Positions 20,824 to 31,218 of a DNA stretch of 44,834 bases are shown one piece after another. The DNA is taken from assembly GCA_023954135.1 (NCBI GenBank), contig JAMLIN010000001.1:221852-266685 (forward strand), read 5' to 3'. A program made the translations under genes and the position numbers. A model generated the notes under the pieces. It worked only from the letters and a program-made list of their open reading frames with translations, was not told where the DNA came from and ran no database searches. Position 1 is the first letter of the stretch. Each line of letters begins with the position of its first letter. The stretch comes from Burkholderiaceae bacterium. Its GTDB lineage: Bacteria > Pseudomonadota > Gammaproteobacteria > Burkholderiales > Burkholderiaceae_E.

Positions 20824-22212
20824 TCATGCGCGCAGTGCCTGCTCGACGAGGTGGAGCTGGCGATTGAACTCGGTGTCGTGCTGGCGCAGCTCGGCGACCC
20901 GCTTGACGGCATGCATCACGGTGGTGTGGTCGCGTCCGCCGAAGGCTTCGCCGATCTCGGGGAAGCTCTTCTGGGTGAGTTCCTTGGCGAAGTACATCGC
21001 GACCTGGCGGGCCCGGGCGATGTTGGCCGGTCGACGCTTGGAGAACATGTCGGCGACCTTGATGCCGAATTGCTCGGCGACCGAGCGCTGGATCCTGTCG
21101 ATCGAGACGGGCGGGCGATTGAGCTCGAAGAGATCCTTGAGGGCTTCGCGCGCGAGCTCGAGGTCGACCCGGGTCTCGCGAAAGCGGGCGAAGGCGATCA
21201 CCCGGTTGAGCGCGCCTTCGAGCTCGCGCACATTCGAGCGCAGGTTCTTGGCGATCAGGAAGGCGACGTCGTCGGGCAGGGCGACGCCGACCGCTTCGGC
21301 CTTGCGCAGCAGGATGGCGACCCGCATCTCGAGCTCGGGCGGCTCGATCTCGACGATCAGCCCCGAACCGAGGCGCGAGAGCAGCCTGTCCTGGACCTTC
21401 GAGAGATCGCGCGGGTAGGTGTCGCAGGTGATGATGAGCTGCTTGCGGGCGGTGATGAGCGAGTCGAAGGCAAAGAAGAACTCTTCCTGCGTGCGTTCCT
21501 TGCCGGAGAGGAACTGGATGTCGTCGACCAGCAGCAGGTCCAGGTGCTGGTACTTGCGTTTGAACTCCTGCGTGTTCTTGCGCTGGATCGCACGAAACAT
21601 CTCGTCGAAGTAATCCTGGGCGCTGACGTACAGCATCCGGATGTCCTGATCGAGATGGACGAGCGCGTTGCCGATCGCGTGCATCAGGTGGGTCTTGCCC
21701 AAGCCGGTGCCGGCGTAGATGAAGAGGGGGTTGTAGGCGGTGCCGGGCTGTTCGACGACCTGCATGGCCGCCGACACCGCGATCTGGTTGGCCTTGCCGT
21801 TGACGAAGGTGTCGAAGGACAGGTCGGGGCGCAGGCCGTTGGCCGCGAGCACGCCGATGCGAGCTCGACGGCCTGTGTCGGCGGACGGCTCGGACAGGTC
21901 GGGATCCTCGGCGGGCTCAGCGGAGCCGTTGCCCTGGCCGTTGCCCGACTCGGCGAGCTGCTCGGCGCGGACCAGTTCGAACTGCAGCCTGGTATCGGGG
22001 TCGAAGAGTTCGCGGATAACGACCGCGATCAGCGGCTCGAACTGGTTGCGGACCCAGTTGAGCCTCTGAGGATTCGCGACACCAAGTCTAAGCAAGTGCT
22101 CACTTTCTTCGTAGCCGATGAAAATCAGTGGTTTGATCCAGGGCTTGAATTGCTGCGGCGGAAGCCTGGCCTCGAGGCGTACGACGCACTCGCGCCAACG
22201 ATCTTGCATCAT
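20824..22212 (-). CDS. dnaA: Chromosomal replication initiator DnaA
   Basis: AAA+ initiator that binds DnaA boxes and opens oriC. Domain I begins DRWRECVVRLEARLPPQQFKPWIKPL; domain II is a glycine/acid-rich linker (GNGQGNGSAEPAEDPDLSE). Domain III has Walker A GTGLGKTHL and Walker B LLLVDDIQFL, and domain IV the box-binding GGRDHTTVMHAVKRV. Start ATG 22212 gives 462 aa, close to E. coli (467); ATG 22209 is equally possible. A TTG at 22287 would add 25 residues without family support. A coding-strand TAGAAT at 22294-22299 may be its -10 box, with no good -35. Confidence 0.98.
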   Translation of the reverse strand: MMQDRWRECVVRLEARLPPQQFKPWIKPLIFIGYEESEHLLRLGVANPQRLNWVRNQFEPLIAVVIRELFDPDTRLQFELVRAEQLAESGNGQGNGSAEPAEDPDLSEPSADTGRRARIGVLAANGLRPDLSFDTFVNGKANQIAVSAAMQVVEQPGTAYNPLFIYAGTGLGKTHLMHAIGNALVHLDQDIRMLYVSAQDYFDEMFRAIQRKNTQEFKRKYQHLDLLLVDDIQFLSGKERTQEEFFFAFDSLITARKQLIITCDTYPRDLSKVQDRLLSRLGSGLIVEIEPPELEMRVAILLRKAEAVGVALPDDVAFLIAKNLRSNVRELEGALNRVIAFARFRETRVDLELAREALKDLFELNRPPVSIDRIQRSVAEQFGIKVADMFSKRRPANIARARQVAMYFAKELTQKSFPEIGEAFGGRDHTTVMHAVKRVAELRQHDTEFNRQLHLVEQALRA

Positions 22213-22330
22213 GGTGGTGTCGGGGTCGGGCCCTGCTGGGATCCGGGTCGGTGGTGAAACCGCCGGGTTTCGCGTTGTCGGAGCCAACTCGTCATTCTAC
22301 TCCGACCGTCTCCGGCTGACGACCCCACCA

Positions 22331-22360
22331 TTGACAGAACAGGGCGTAGTGAGTTGTAAT
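22331..22360 (+). promoter_or_regulatory. Predicted rpmH promoter
   Basis: Consensus TTGACA (22331-22336) and TGTAAT (22355-22360) spaced by 18 bp, or TTGTAA at 17 bp, about 85 nt ahead of rpmH in the dnaA-rpmH divergent region. It probably drives rpmH-rnpA-yidD-yidC-mnmE. Confidence 0.65.
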
Positions 22361-22446
22361 CGAAGGCTTTTTCCGCATTTCGTTTCCGCTCGCCCGGGCA
22401 AGGCACGAGGGCAAGCGAGGCCCGCCTTTCAGTTTCGGACACCAAC

Positions 22447-22581
22447 ATGAAACGCACTTTCCAGCCGTCGGTCACCCGACGCAAGCGCACCCACGGTTTT
22501 CTGGTCAGGATGAAGACCCGCGGTGGCCGCGCCGTGATTCGCGCCCGGCGCGCCAAGGGCCGCAAGCGCCTGGCCGTCTGA
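22447..22581 (+). CDS. rpmH: Large ribosomal subunit protein bL34
   Basis: 44-residue, highly basic ribosomal protein recognised from [18 protein letters not shown] and the end [12 protein letters not shown], the standard bL34 pattern. It heads the rightward operon with rnpA, 28 nt upstream of it, the usual arrangement next to dnaA. Confidence 0.98.
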   Translation: MKRTFQPSVTRRKRTHGFLVRMKTRGGRAVIRARRAKGRKRLAV

Positions 22582-22609
22582 TCCGGCGCGCCTGACGCCG
22601 GCCGACCCG

Positions 22610-22993
22610 ATGCAGGACACCCGTCGCCCCGGCACCGGCCGCGGCAACGCGGGTCCCGCCCGCAGGCGTGGCCGGGGCCCGGTCGCCAGTGCGCACTTCA
22701 CGCTGTCGCGGCGCATGCCCGTGCCCGATGGCGGGAACGCGCTCCCGACGGGCGATGTCCTCCTGATGGCGGTTCCCAAGCGTCTGCTCAAGCGGGCGGT
22801 GGATCGCAATACCTTGCGCCGTGTTGCCCGCGAAGCCTGGCGCGCAGCGTCGGGGCACGACAGGCCCCGAAGCCCCGCGCTGCTGCGGCTGGCCAGGCGT
22901 CCGGCGGGCTTCGATACGCTCACCCAGCGTGCCCGCAAGCGCCTCTGGCGCGAAGAGATCGACGAACTGCTCGCGCGTGATGCCGATGCGTAG
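22610..22993 (+). CDS. rnpA: Ribonuclease P protein component
   Basis: Protein cofactor of RNase P for tRNA 5' maturation. The RNR motif is present as [18 protein letters not shown], preceded by the beta-strand region [11 protein letters not shown]. The 127-aa protein is odd at its N-terminus: after a basic [17 protein letters not shown] stretch it enters SAHFTLSRR directly, and the usual RLxxxxEF helix is not obvious. Upstream of ATG 22610 the same frame reads ARLTPADP but offers only a CTG before a stop at 22535, so a non-canonical start cannot be excluded. The gene overlaps yidD by 14 nt. Confidence 0.95.
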   Translation: MQDTRRPGTGRGNAGPARRRGRGPVASAHFTLSRRMPVPDGGNALPTGDVLLMAVPKRLLKRAVDRNTLRRVAREAWRAASGHDRPRSPALLRLARRPAGFDTLTQRARKRLWREEIDELLARDADA

Positions 22994-23273
22994 GCTTCTC
23001 ATCCTCCCGGTGCGTTTCTATCGACTGGCGATCAGCCCGATGATGGCGCCGCGTTGCCGCTTCCTGCCGACCTGCTCGGACTACGCCGTCGAAGCGATCG
23101 AGCGGCACGGCGCATGGCGCGGCGGCTGGCTCGCCCTGCGGCGACTGTCGCGGTGCCACCGCTGGCATCCGGGCGGTATCGACGAGGTTCCCGCCACCCT
23201 TGGCCGCCCGACCCGAATCACCTGTGCCTGCGATGCCCATGGGGGACGGCGCGGCACTCTCCTGGACGACTGA
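22980..23273 (+). CDS. yidD: Membrane protein insertion efficiency factor YidD
   Basis: Small membrane-associated protein helping YidC-dependent insertion. The family pattern is clear: [56 protein letters not shown], with its conserved cysteines. Start ATG 22980 (MPMRRLL) or 22986 (MRRLL), both inside the rnpA 3' end. The C-terminal 25 residues ([16 protein letters not shown]) are variable. It lies seven bases before yidC. Confidence 0.95.
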   Translation: MPMRRLLILPVRFYRLAISPMMAPRCRFLPTCSDYAVEAIERHGAWRGGWLALRRLSRCHRWHPGGIDEVPATLGRPTRITCACDAHGGRRGTLLDD

Positions 23274-23280
23274 GAAAGAC

Positions 23281-24972
23281 ATGCAGCAGAACCAGCTCCA
23301 ACGCACCATCCTCTGGATCGTGTTCTCGATGTCCCTGCTGTTCCTCTGGGATGGCTGGCAGCGCCACAACGGCAAGGCATCGCTGCTCGGCGGCCCGCCG
23401 CCTGCGACCCAGCAGGCCGGCGCCGGCACGCCGGGGGAAGGTGGGAACGGGGATGCCAGCGTGCCGCAGGCCGCGGTGGATGCCGCCGTTCCGGCTGCGC
23501 GTGCCACGCCGGCTGCGCAGTTGCCCGCCGCCGATGCCGAGGCGGTCGCCAGGGGTGAGGTATTCCGTTTCGGCAACGATGTGCTGTCGATGCGGATCAG
23601 CTCGGCGGGCGGGGTCATTGTCCATGCCGAGCTGCTCGAGCACAAGGAAACCGAAGATCGCACCCGCAACGTGGTGCTGCTCGAGCAGTCGGACAGCCGG
23701 GTCTATCTTGCCCAGAACGGCCTGATCGGGGCACCGCAGGGGGTGGGCTATCCCACGCACCGGACGCAGTTCGCCCTGCTCGGGGAAACCAGCCTCGGCG
23801 GCGGCAGCAAGCGGCTGTCGCTCACCGCCGAAAGCGGCGGCCTGACCCTGGTGCGCCACTACGACCTCGAGCCCGGCTCCTATGTGGTGCATGTCCGCGA
23901 AGAGGTCACCAACACCGGCAGCGCGCCGGTCAGCCCGACCATCTACCGGCAGATCACGCGCGATGGCGGCCCGGCTCCGGGCGGCGTGATGTTCTACAGC
24001 ACCTACACCGGGCCCGTCGTCTACACCGACGCCGACAAGTTCCAGAAGGTGAGCTTTGACGACATCGGCTCCGGCAAGGCCAAGTTCACGCCCAGCGCCA
24101 ACGACGGCTGGGTCGGGCTGATCCAGCACTACTTCGCGACGGCCTGGGTGCCGCCGCCCGACCAGCCGCGCGAGTACTACTCCGCCAAGGTGGGCGACAA
24201 CCTCTACTCGATCGGCATCAAGACACCGCTGGGCACGATCGAGCCCGGCGCCACCGCGGCTTCCGAAGCCATGTTCTATGTCGGGCCGCAGGACCAGGAT
24301 GTGCTCGAGAAGCTTGCGCCGGGCCTGGAGCTGACGGTCGACTACGGCTGGCTGACGATCCTCGCCAAGCCGATCCACTGGTTGCTCACCTTCCTGCACG
24401 GCTTCATCGGCAACTGGGGATGGGCCATCGTGGCGCTGACGGTCATCATCAAGACGATCTTCTTCCCGCTGCAGGCGGCGAGCTACAAGTCGATGGCGCG
24501 GATGAAGGCGGTCACGCCGCGGCTGCAGGCGATTCGCGAGCGCTACGGCGACGATCGCGCGAAGATGAACCAGGCGATGATGGAGCTCTACAAGCAGGAG
24601 AAGATCAATCCGCTGGGGGGCTGCCTGCCGATCCTCGTGCAGATCCCGGTCTTCATCGCGCTGTACTGGGTGCTGCTCGCCTCGGTCGAGATGCGCAACG
24701 CGCCCTGGTGGGGCTGGATCCACGATCTCGCCTCGCCCGATCCCTACTACATCCTGCCGATCGTGATGGCCGGCACGATGTTCCTGCAGACCAAGCTCAA
24801 TCCCACGCCGCCTGATCCGATGCAGGCGCGGATGATGACGATCATGCCGCTGGTGTTCTCGGTGATGTTCTTCTTCTTCCCGTCGGGCCTCGTGCTGTAC
24901 TGGCTGGTGAACAACATCTACTCGATCGCGCAGCAATGGGTGATCACCCGCAAGATCATGGCGGAGAAATAA
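23281..24972 (+). CDS. yidC: Membrane protein insertase YidC
   Basis: Inner-membrane insertase and Sec partner, 563 aa. TM1 is [14 protein letters not shown], followed by an Ala/Pro-rich linker and the periplasmic beta-sandwich domain (about residues 80-330). The conserved core has [19 protein letters not shown], where a lysine occupies the hydrophilic-groove position of E. coli Arg366, then [24 protein letters not shown] and [20 protein letters not shown]. Start ATG 23281; upstream in-frame extension overlaps yidD. Confidence 0.98.
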   Translation: MQQNQLQRTILWIVFSMSLLFLWDGWQRHNGKASLLGGPPPATQQAGAGTPGEGGNGDASVPQAAVDAAVPAARATPAAQLPAADAEAVARGEVFRFGNDVLSMRISSAGGVIVHAELLEHKETEDRTRNVVLLEQSDSRVYLAQNGLIGAPQGVGYPTHRTQFALLGETSLGGGSKRLSLTAESGGLTLVRHYDLEPGSYVVHVREEVTNTGSAPVSPTIYRQITRDGGPAPGGVMFYSTYTGPVVYTDADKFQKVSFDDIGSGKAKFTPSANDGWVGLIQHYFATAWVPPPDQPREYYSAKVGDNLYSIGIKTPLGTIEPGATAASEAMFYVGPQDQDVLEKLAPGLELTVDYGWLTILAKPIHWLLTFLHGFIGNWGWAIVALTVIIKTIFFPLQAASYKSMARMKAVTPRLQAIRERYGDDRAKMNQAMMELYKQEKINPLGGCLPILVQIPVFIALYWVLLASVEMRNAPWWGWIHDLASPDPYYILPIVMAGTMFLQTKLNPTPPDPMQARMMTIMPLVFSVMFFFFPSGLVLYWLVNNIYSIAQQWVITRKIMAEK

Positions 24973-24997
24973 TCGTCCACCGCCGGACGCCGGACCG

Positions 24998-26377
24998 ATG
25001 AACGACGCCCGGCCGATCTGCGCGATCGCGACGCCGTCGGGGCGCGGCGGCATCGGCATCGTGCGAGCCTCGGGCAAGGGCATCGCGAAGCTGGTCGAAT
25101 CAGTCTGCGGCCGGCTGCTGCCGGCACGTCAGGCGAGCTATCTGCCCTTCCTGGACGCCGACGGCGGCACCATCGACCAGGGCATCGCGATCTGGTTTCC
25201 GGCGCCGCATTCCTACACCGGCGAGGACGTGCTCGAGCTGCAGGGCCACGGCGGCCCGGTGGTGATGCAGATGCTGCTCGCCCGGGTGCTCGCCGCCGGC
25301 GCGCCACTGGGCCTGCGTCTCGCGGCGCCCGGCGAATTCACCGAGCGGGCCTACCTGAACGACAAGCTCGATCTCGCCCAGGCCGAAGCCGTCGCCGACC
25401 TGATCGATGCCAGCACCGAGCAGGCCGCCCGCTCGGCGCAGCGCTCGATGAGCGGCGAGTTCTCGCAGCGGGTGCACGGCCTGCGCGACGGGCTGATCGA
25501 GCTACGGATGCTGGTCGAGGCGACGCTGGACTTTCCGGAAGAGGAGATCGACTTCCTCGAGCGCGCCGACGCCGAAGGCAAGTTGCGCGCGGTACGTGAA
25601 TCGCTCGCCGCCACCCTCGCGGTCGCCCGCACCGGTGCCTTGCTGCGTGATGGCTTGAACGTGGTGCTGGTGGGCGAGCCGAACGTGGGCAAATCATCCC
25701 TGCTCAATGCGCTCGCCGGTGCCGAAGTCGCCATCGTCACCCCGATCGCCGGCACCACCCGCGACCGGGTCGCCCAGGCGATCCAGATCGAAGGGGTGCC
25801 GATCAACATCATCGATACCGCGGGCCTGCGCGAATCATCCGACGAAGTCGAGCGCATCGGCATCGCGCGCACCTGGGACGAGATCGGCCGGGCCGACGTC
25901 GTGCTGCTGCTCGGTGTCGCCGAACCCGGGCCCGAAGCGCCCGCCGACCCGCCGCTCGCCGCCGAGGTGCTGGAACGCACCGGGCCGCGGGTGCCGGTGG
26001 TGCACGTCTGGAACAAGATCGACCTCGCCGGCCTGCCGGCGGCAAGCCGGGGCGAAGGCACCGAGCGCGGCGTATGGCTGTCGGCGCGCACCGGCGAAGG
26101 CATCGACGGCCTGCGCCATTGCCTGCTCGAGCTCGCCGGCTGGCAGGGCGCGGGCGAATCCCAGTTCATCGCCCGCGAGCGTCATCTCGTCGCGCTGCGC
26201 GAGGCGTCCGGCCTCCTCGATGAAGCCGTGGCCCTGGGCTGGCGCGAGGGGCAGGGTCTGGAGCTCTTCGCGGAGGAGTTGCGGCTGGCGCAGGAAGCGC
26301 TCGGCGCGATCACCGGGGAATTCAGCGCGGATGAGCTGCTGGGGGTGATCTTCAGCCGCTTCTGCATCGGGAAGTGA
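24998..26377 (+). CDS. mnmE: tRNA uridine-5-carboxymethylaminomethyl modification GTPase
   Basis: With MnmG it installs cmnm5 at wobble uridine 34. N-terminal folate-binding domain starts [20 protein letters not shown]. The G domain has G1 [10 protein letters not shown]2 GTTRD, G3 DTAGLR and G4 NKID. The C-terminus ends FCIGK with the invariant catalytic cysteine. At 459 aa it is complete. It closes the conserved rpmH-to-mnmE cluster; the next genes on the right belong to the accessory island. Confidence 0.98.
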   Translation: MNDARPICAIATPSGRGGIGIVRASGKGIAKLVESVCGRLLPARQASYLPFLDADGGTIDQGIAIWFPAPHSYTGEDVLELQGHGGPVVMQMLLARVLAAGAPLGLRLAAPGEFTERAYLNDKLDLAQAEAVADLIDASTEQAARSAQRSMSGEFSQRVHGLRDGLIELRMLVEATLDFPEEEIDFLERADAEGKLRAVRESLAATLAVARTGALLRDGLNVVLVGEPNVGKSSLLNALAGAEVAIVTPIAGTTRDRVAQAIQIEGVPINIIDTAGLRESSDEVERIGIARTWDEIGRADVVLLLGVAEPGPEAPADPPLAAEVLERTGPRVPVVHVWNKIDLAGLPAASRGEGTERGVWLSARTGEGIDGLRHCLLELAGWQGAGESQFIARERHLVALREASGLLDEAVALGWREGQGLELFAEELRLAQEALGAITGEFSADELLGVIFSRFCIGK

Positions 26378-26409
26378 TCGATGTCCAAGAACCCTACATC
26401 CCGTCGACG

Positions 26410-26438
26410 GCAGTTATCAACCATTGGTTGACAACTGC
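26410..26438. repeat. Inverted repeat between mnmE and the defence operon
   Basis: 13-bp arms GCAGTTATCAACC and GGTTGACAACTGC around a 3-nt ATT loop, with one mismatch. It sits in the 78-bp gap between the convergent mnmE and darG 3' ends. There is no U-tract on either side, so it is a weak terminator candidate; it marks the island boundary. Confidence 0.5.
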
Positions 26439-26455
26439 TTCGGGTAGTCGCGGGA

Positions 26456-27523
26456 TCAGGCCATCACCGCACTTGGTGCCAGCCGCTCCAACGCGATGCT
26501 CAGTGCGCGATCGTCAAACAGCCGGTCCTTGCGGGCCGCTGCATCCGAGCCACCGCTCCAGTGATGCAGCCCTTCGCGCACGGCGGGCACTGTAGGGGCG
26601 ACGCCTTCCCGCGAGAGTAGCCAGTCCACCGTGGCCAGCAGTTCCATACCGTAGGGCGACTCGAAGCCATCAATGAGTGCTGCTGTAGCTTCCAGCGCAG
26701 AGACGTAGTCCTTGGCTTCGCTCTTGAGGTAAGTCTGGACGACTGTCTTGCGATCGTCGTCGAACCAGATCACGTCTAGCGGGTCAGCGTCGCCAATGCG
26801 CTTGTCGCAGTGCAGGTAGCTACCATCCAGCCCCTCCAGCAGGTGGCGCAGGCGATCGGCATACGGGCCGTACTTGTGTGGCACAAAGCGCAAATCCAAC
26901 GGTGTCTGACCTGTGCGCTCGATGGACCGTTCGAGGAACCAAGCCAGTTTCTGGATTTCCAGCAGGCTGCACTCCATGCCCAGTACCCAGTAGCGACGCA
27001 CCAGTTCGGCAATCAAGGCGCGGGCCGGGGTCAACTTCTCCACGCCAGTGCGCTTGGCGACGTTCTGGTACTTCTGGGTCGGTTCGAACACGAGAATTTC
27101 GGTGTCCAGATCGGCCAGCGCCTCCTCGACGTGCGGTCGCACTTCGGTCCATTCCAACCCCCCATTGCCCGCACCCAGCGGGGGGATAGCAATGGATTTG
27201 ACATTGTTCTCGATCAGGAAGCGGCGCAGATCTTGCAACCCCTCGGTGATCCATTCGATTTTCGAATTACCGCGCCAGTGCTGCTTGGTCGGAAAGTTGA
27301 CGATCCAGCGCGGACCGTCCAGTTCGTTCACCTCGGTGACGAACATCGTGCCTGTGCGCACTTCCTTGGCCTTGCAGGCGGCAGCGTAGCGACGGAAGTT
27401 GTCGGCAAAACGCTCCTTGAACATCAACGCGATGCCCTTACCCATCACGCCCACGGTGTTGACGGTATTGACCAGCGCCTCGGCGCGGGCTTCAAGTAGA
27501 TTGCCTTGCGTGAACGTGATCAT
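26456..27523 (-). CDS. darG: DarG antitoxin: macrodomain DNA ADP-ribosyl glycohydrolase
   Basis: Antitoxin of the DarTG system. Residues 1 to about 150 are a macrodomain ([36 protein letters not shown], and later [15 protein letters not shown]) that in characterised DarG removes ADP-ribose from thymidine in DNA. The C-terminal half (from about 165) starts [29 protein letters not shown] and is the DarG-specific domain that binds and blocks DarT. ATG 27523 shares one base with the darT stop (TGATG), so translation is coupled; ATG 27535 is an alternative. It is the last gene of the hsd operon. A macrodomain rather than NADAR domain places the pair with DarT2-type systems. Confidence 0.93.
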   Translation of the reverse strand: MITFTQGNLLEARAEALVNTVNTVGVMGKGIALMFKERFADNFRRYAAACKAKEVRTGTMFVTEVNELDGPRWIVNFPTKQHWRGNSKIEWITEGLQDLRRFLIENNVKSIAIPPLGAGNGGLEWTEVRPHVEEALADLDTEILVFEPTQKYQNVAKRTGVEKLTPARALIAELVRRYWVLGMECSLLEIQKLAWFLERSIERTGQTPLDLRFVPHKYGPYADRLRHLLEGLDGSYLHCDKRIGDADPLDVIWFDDDRKTVVQTYLKSEAKDYVSALEATAALIDGFESPYGMELLATVDWLLSREGVAPTVPAVREGLHHWSGGSDAAARKDRLFDDRALSIALERLAPSAVMA

Positions 27524-28173
27524 CAGAAATACCACCCGGTGCGGGCATAGACCGGCAGCTTCAGGCTTCGTGTCTGAAGCTGCCGTTCGATGGACTGCTT
27601 CAAATTATCCGTGTAACACACGATGCCGAGCAAGCCATTGATCGGCAAGTGTCGATGAACCAGCGCCTCGGCCTGATATCGCTCGAACTTGGCCGGGTCT
27701 TCCGGATCGCGTCGGAAATCCCGCGCCTGAAGCAGCAGCCAGTCGATCCTGTCAAGATCGGCCAAATCGGAATAAAAGTTCGCCCACTGGTAGTAGGCGT
27801 GGCTGTCAGTGAACACGAAGGGACGGCCTTGTGCCGTAACGTGATGCAGGCTGGAAACGAGGATCACGATTTCCTCATTGGGCCGCCTTTGGATACCGCC
27901 CCAGCCAGTATGGATGTTGCGCAGCATCGGCGAGAATGGGGTGAAGTAAAACGGCACGTAGTCGTTCAGGAAGCCACCTGGCGGCAGTGGCACAGGATGG
28001 TTGGCGCGCTTGTCGATCAGTTCGGGGTTGCCGATGCTTATCCAGCCCGGAGCCTGCACGCTACCATTGCCACAGTGCAGACCGTTATCCAGAATCCACG
28101 GTAGATTGTCGCGGTGGACAATGCGCCAGATCAGTGCCTTCTCCGGATTGAGGTTCGGGTAGTGGTTGGCCAT
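27523..28173 (-). CDS. darT: DarT toxin: DNA thymidine ADP-ribosyltransferase
   Basis: DUF4433/DarT-family toxin that, in studied members, transfers ADP-ribose from NAD+ to thymidine in single-stranded DNA and is used in phage defence. The 216-aa protein shows the NAD-binding start [17 protein letters not shown], the family block [14 protein letters not shown] at 71-84, and [11 protein letters not shown] with candidate catalytic Glu169. All expected motifs are present, so it looks active and would need DarG. It starts three bases after the hsdR stop and shares a base with darG. A defence-island toxin inside a restriction operon implies coordinated expression. Confidence 0.93.
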   Translation of the reverse strand: MANHYPNLNPEKALIWRIVHRDNLPWILDNGLHCGNGSVQAPGWISIGNPELIDKRANHPVPLPPGGFLNDYVPFYFTPFSPMLRNIHTGWGGIQRRPNEEIVILVSSLHHVTAQGRPFVFTDSHAYYQWANFYSDLADLDRIDWLLLQARDFRRDPEDPAKFERYQAEALVHRHLPINGLLGIVCYTDNLKQSIERQLQTRSLKLPVYARTGWYF

Positions 28174-28176
28174 AGC

Positions 28177-31100
28177 TCAGGCTAACCCGAAATAACGCTC
28201 GAAGAACGCCGCTAGCTTCTCCAGCACCGTCTGCTTCTTCGTCGAATGGTTGTTGTTCTTGGAGAACCGCGAGACGGGTGGCAGTATTTTGGTGATGGCT
28301 GTGCCGGTAGTCGGAATCCCGCCATCGCGGAAGGCGTTGTCCACGAACGCCTTCGTCTCATCCGGGTTCAGACCCTCGTCGGCGATGATGCGGTCAAGCT
28401 CCTCGAACTTCTTCCTGGCGACGAACGCCTGCCATTCCGCATCCACCTGGGCTTTCGGGGAAACCGAGTCCACGAACGCTTCGATGAGGTCTTTCTTGTT
28501 GCGCAGGGACGGGCTGGAATTGATCGCGCGCTCGATGGTCGCGCGGATTTCCTTGTCCTGACCGGTGCACTTGGCCTTGATGTAGCGCTCGACAAGCATC
28601 AGGATGTAATCGACGTTGATCTCGATCTGCTTGATCAGTTCGATCTCGAACACCACGTCGTCGTTGATCGATTCCCTCTCGGCTTCGGAAGTGCTGCGGA
28701 ACTCGGCGTACAGGTTCAGATACAGGCTCTGATAGTCCTGAAAATCGCGGTTGCTCAAGATTTCGTTGCCCGCGAAGTCGTCGAAGGCGGTGAGGATGTT
28801 CTTCAGCCGCAGGATCGAACCGAACAGCTTGATGAACGCCTTCTGCGCCGCTTCGCCCGAGATGGCCTGGCCCAGCGGGAACAGTGCCGTCAACTCGGCG
28901 ACCTTCTTCTGATATTCCGCGTAGTAATCCCCGTAGGGCTTGAGCAGCACGATGCCCTTGGCGTCCTTGTTGCCGAACAGCGCCAGTGCGTCGTTGGTCG
29001 CCTGCTCCAGGTCGCGGAAGGAAACGATGTTGCCGTAGGTCTTGACCGAATTGAGGATGCGGTTGGTGCGCGAATACGCCTGGATCAACCCGTGCGCTCG
29101 CAGGTTCTTGTCCGCCCACAGGGTGTTGAGCGTGGTGGCGTCGAAGCCGGTCAGGAACATGTTGACCACAATCACGAGGTCAAGTTCGCGGTTCTTCAGT
29201 CGCTGCGACAAATCCTTGTAGTAGTTCTCGAACTTGCCGTCCGACGTGTCGAAGCTGGTGGCGAACAGACCGTTGTAGTCGCGGATGGCGGCATCGAGGA
29301 AATCGCGCGAGCCTTGATCCAGTCCGTCGGTCTCGAACGCTTCTTCGTCCAGCAAACCGTCTTCGCTGCCCTCGTTGGCGGCAAAGCTGTAGATCAGGCC
29401 AATCTTGAGCCGCTGGGCCGGTGGCGCATCCTTCTGCTGCTGCGCGAACTCGGTGTAGTAGCGTTTGGCTGCGTCGATGGACGCGGTGGCGAACAGCGAA
29501 TTGAACCCGGCCAGTCGCTTGCCGCCGTGCCGGTAGCTGGCGCTGCGCTTGGTTTTCTGGTCGAAGTGCTCGCGGATGTAGCCGACGATCTGCTTGATGC
29601 GTTCCGGCGCAAGCAAGGCCCGTTCGGTATCGATGGCCGGAACCTTCTTGTCGCGGATAGCCGCCGCTGTCTTGATGGTGTTGATGTAGTCGATGCGGAA
29701 CGGCAGCACATTCTTGTCATTGATGGCATCGACGATGGTGTAGGTGTGCAGCTTGTCGCCGAACGCCTGCTGCGTGGTGCGCAGCCTCGGATTGCCGCCT
29801 GTGCCCGCGTTGTCGGCGAAGATCGGTGTGCCGGTGAAGCCGAACAGGTGGTAGCGCTTGAATGACAGGGTGATCTCCGCGTGCATGTCGCCGAACTGGC
29901 TGCGATGGCATTCGTCAAAGATCACCACCACATGCGCGTCATAGACCGGGTGCTTCTTGTTCCTGGCGACGAAGCGGCTTAGCTTCTGGATGGTGGTGAT
30001 GATGATGCGCGCGTTCGGGTCTTCCAGTTGCTTTTGCAGCACCGCGGTCGAGGTGTTGGAATTGGCCGCACCCTTCTCGAAGCGTTCGTATTCACGCATG
30101 GTCTGGTAATCCAGATCCTTGCGATCCACCACGAATAGCACTTTGTTGATCTCCGGCAGCCCGCGCGCCAGTTGTGCGGCCTTGAAGCTGGTCAGCGTCT
30201 TGCCGCTGCCCGTGGTGTGCCAGATGTAGCCGCCCGCCGCAGCCGTGCCCAGTTGCCGGTGATTGGTCGCCGTGGCGATGCGTTGCAGGATGCGTTCCGC
30301 CGCGACGATCTGGTAGGGCCGCATCACCAGCAGCTTGTGATCCACGTCGAACACGCAATAGCGGGTGAGGATATTCAGCAGCGCGTGCTTGGCGAAGAAG
30401 GTCTTGGTGAAGTCGGCCAGCTCGGTGATCGGCTGGTTCTTCGCATCGGCCCACCAACTGGTGAAGGCAAAGCTGTTGGACGTCTTGCCGCGTGCACGTC
30501 GGTTGCTGCGCTGCTCGGCCAAGTGGCCGTCGCGCGTGGTGTTGCTGTAATACTTGGTCAGCGTGCCGTTACTGATGACGAACAACTGCACGTACTCGAA
30601 CAGGCCGGAACCGGCCCAGAAGCTGTCGCGCTGGTAACGGTCGATCTGGTTGAACGCCTCGCGGATGTCCACACCACGGCGCTTCAGTTCGATGTGAACC
30701 ATCGGCAGGCCGTTGACCAGCACGGTCACGTCGAAGCGGGTGGCCCGCTTCACGCCATGCCGACTTTCGCCTTCGGCTTCGTACTGGTTGATGACCTGCA
30801 GGCAGTTGTTGTGGATGCTCTGCTTGTCGATCAGATAAATGTTCTTGGTGCTGCCGTCGTCGCGTTTCAAGACCTGGATGTGGTCTTCCTGAAGGCGTGC
30901 GGTTTTCTCGACGATGCCATCGTTGGCTCCGGCGATCTTCTCGCCGAAGAACTGCTGCCATTCGCGGTCGGAGAACGTGATCTTGTTCAGTGCCTCCAAC
31001 TGGCAACGCAGGTTGACGACGAGGTCGGCCTCGCTGGTGAGACGCAGGTATTCGTAGGCCTGCACCTGCAAGCGCTGGATGAAGTCGCGCTCAAGCTCCG

Positions 31101-31218
31101 CTTCGGACTGGTAGCGTTCTTCGCGCACCTCATTAGGTCGCACGAATTCGGCGACGACGGTGCTTTCGTTAGAAAGTGCAATCGGCTCGTAGCGGTAGGG
31201 CTTGAGGTCTTCGCTCAC
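28177..31218 (-). CDS. hsdR: Type I restriction enzyme R (HsdR) subunit
   Basis: Motor and nuclease subunit of the type I complex, 1013 aa. The N-terminal PD-(D/E)xK nuclease is visible as RFDVTVLV (Asp163) and IELKR (Glu177, Lys179), followed by the QxxxY-like QIDRYQRD. The SF2 translocase has Walker A HTTGSGKT at 334-341 and DECH at 435-438. The C-terminal helical domain binds HsdM. The start is GTG 31218, overlapping the hsdS stop in GTGA. No frameshift or lost key residue is seen, so the nuclease should be functional. Confidence 0.97.
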   Translation of the reverse strand: MSEDLKPYRYEPIALSNESTVVAEFVRPNEVREERYQSEAELERDFIQRLQVQAYEYLRLTSEADLVVNLRCQLEALNKITFSDREWQQFFGEKIAGANDGIVEKTARLQEDHIQVLKRDDGSTKNIYLIDKQSIHNNCLQVINQYEAEGESRHGVKRATRFDVTVLVNGLPMVHIELKRRGVDIREAFNQIDRYQRDSFWAGSGLFEYVQLFVISNGTLTKYYSNTTRDGHLAEQRSNRRARGKTSNSFAFTSWWADAKNQPITELADFTKTFFAKHALLNILTRYCVFDVDHKLLVMRPYQIVAAERILQRIATATNHRQLGTAAAGGYIWHTTGSGKTLTSFKAAQLARGLPEINKVLFVVDRKDLDYQTMREYERFEKGAANSNTSTAVLQKQLEDPNARIIITTIQKLSRFVARNKKHPVYDAHVVVIFDECHRSQFGDMHAEITLSFKRYHLFGFTGTPIFADNAGTGGNPRLRTTQQAFGDKLHTYTIVDAINDKNVLPFRIDYINTIKTAAAIRDKKVPAIDTERALLAPERIKQIVGYIREHFDQKTKRSASYRHGGKRLAGFNSLFATASIDAAKRYYTEFAQQQKDAPPAQRLKIGLIYSFAANEGSEDGLLDEEAFETDGLDQGSRDFLDAAIRDYNGLFATSFDTSDGKFENYYKDLSQRLKNRELDLVIVVNMFLTGFDATTLNTLWADKNLRAHGLIQAYSRTNRILNSVKTYGNIVSFRDLEQATNDALALFGNKDAKGIVLLKPYGDYYAEYQKKVAELTALFPLGQAISGEAAQKAFIKLFGSILRLKNILTAFDDFAGNEILSNRDFQDYQSLYLNLYAEFRSTSEAERESINDDVVFEIELIKQIEINVDYILMLVERYIKAKCTGQDKEIRATIERAINSSPSLRNKKDLIEAFVDSVSPKAQVDAEWQAFVARKKFEELDRIIADEGLNPDETKAFVDNAFRDGGIPTTGTAITKILPPVSRFSKNNNHSTKKQTVLEKLAAFFERYFGLA

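Noticed and set aside
23218-25083. 621-codon frame antisense to yidC
   Set aside because: Shadow of yidC without a ribosome binding site or recognisable domains.
26378-26455. tRNA gene as integration site next to mnmE
   Set aside because: No cloverleaf or T-loop consensus (GGTTCGA) could be found in the gap; the hairpin is a simple inverted repeat.
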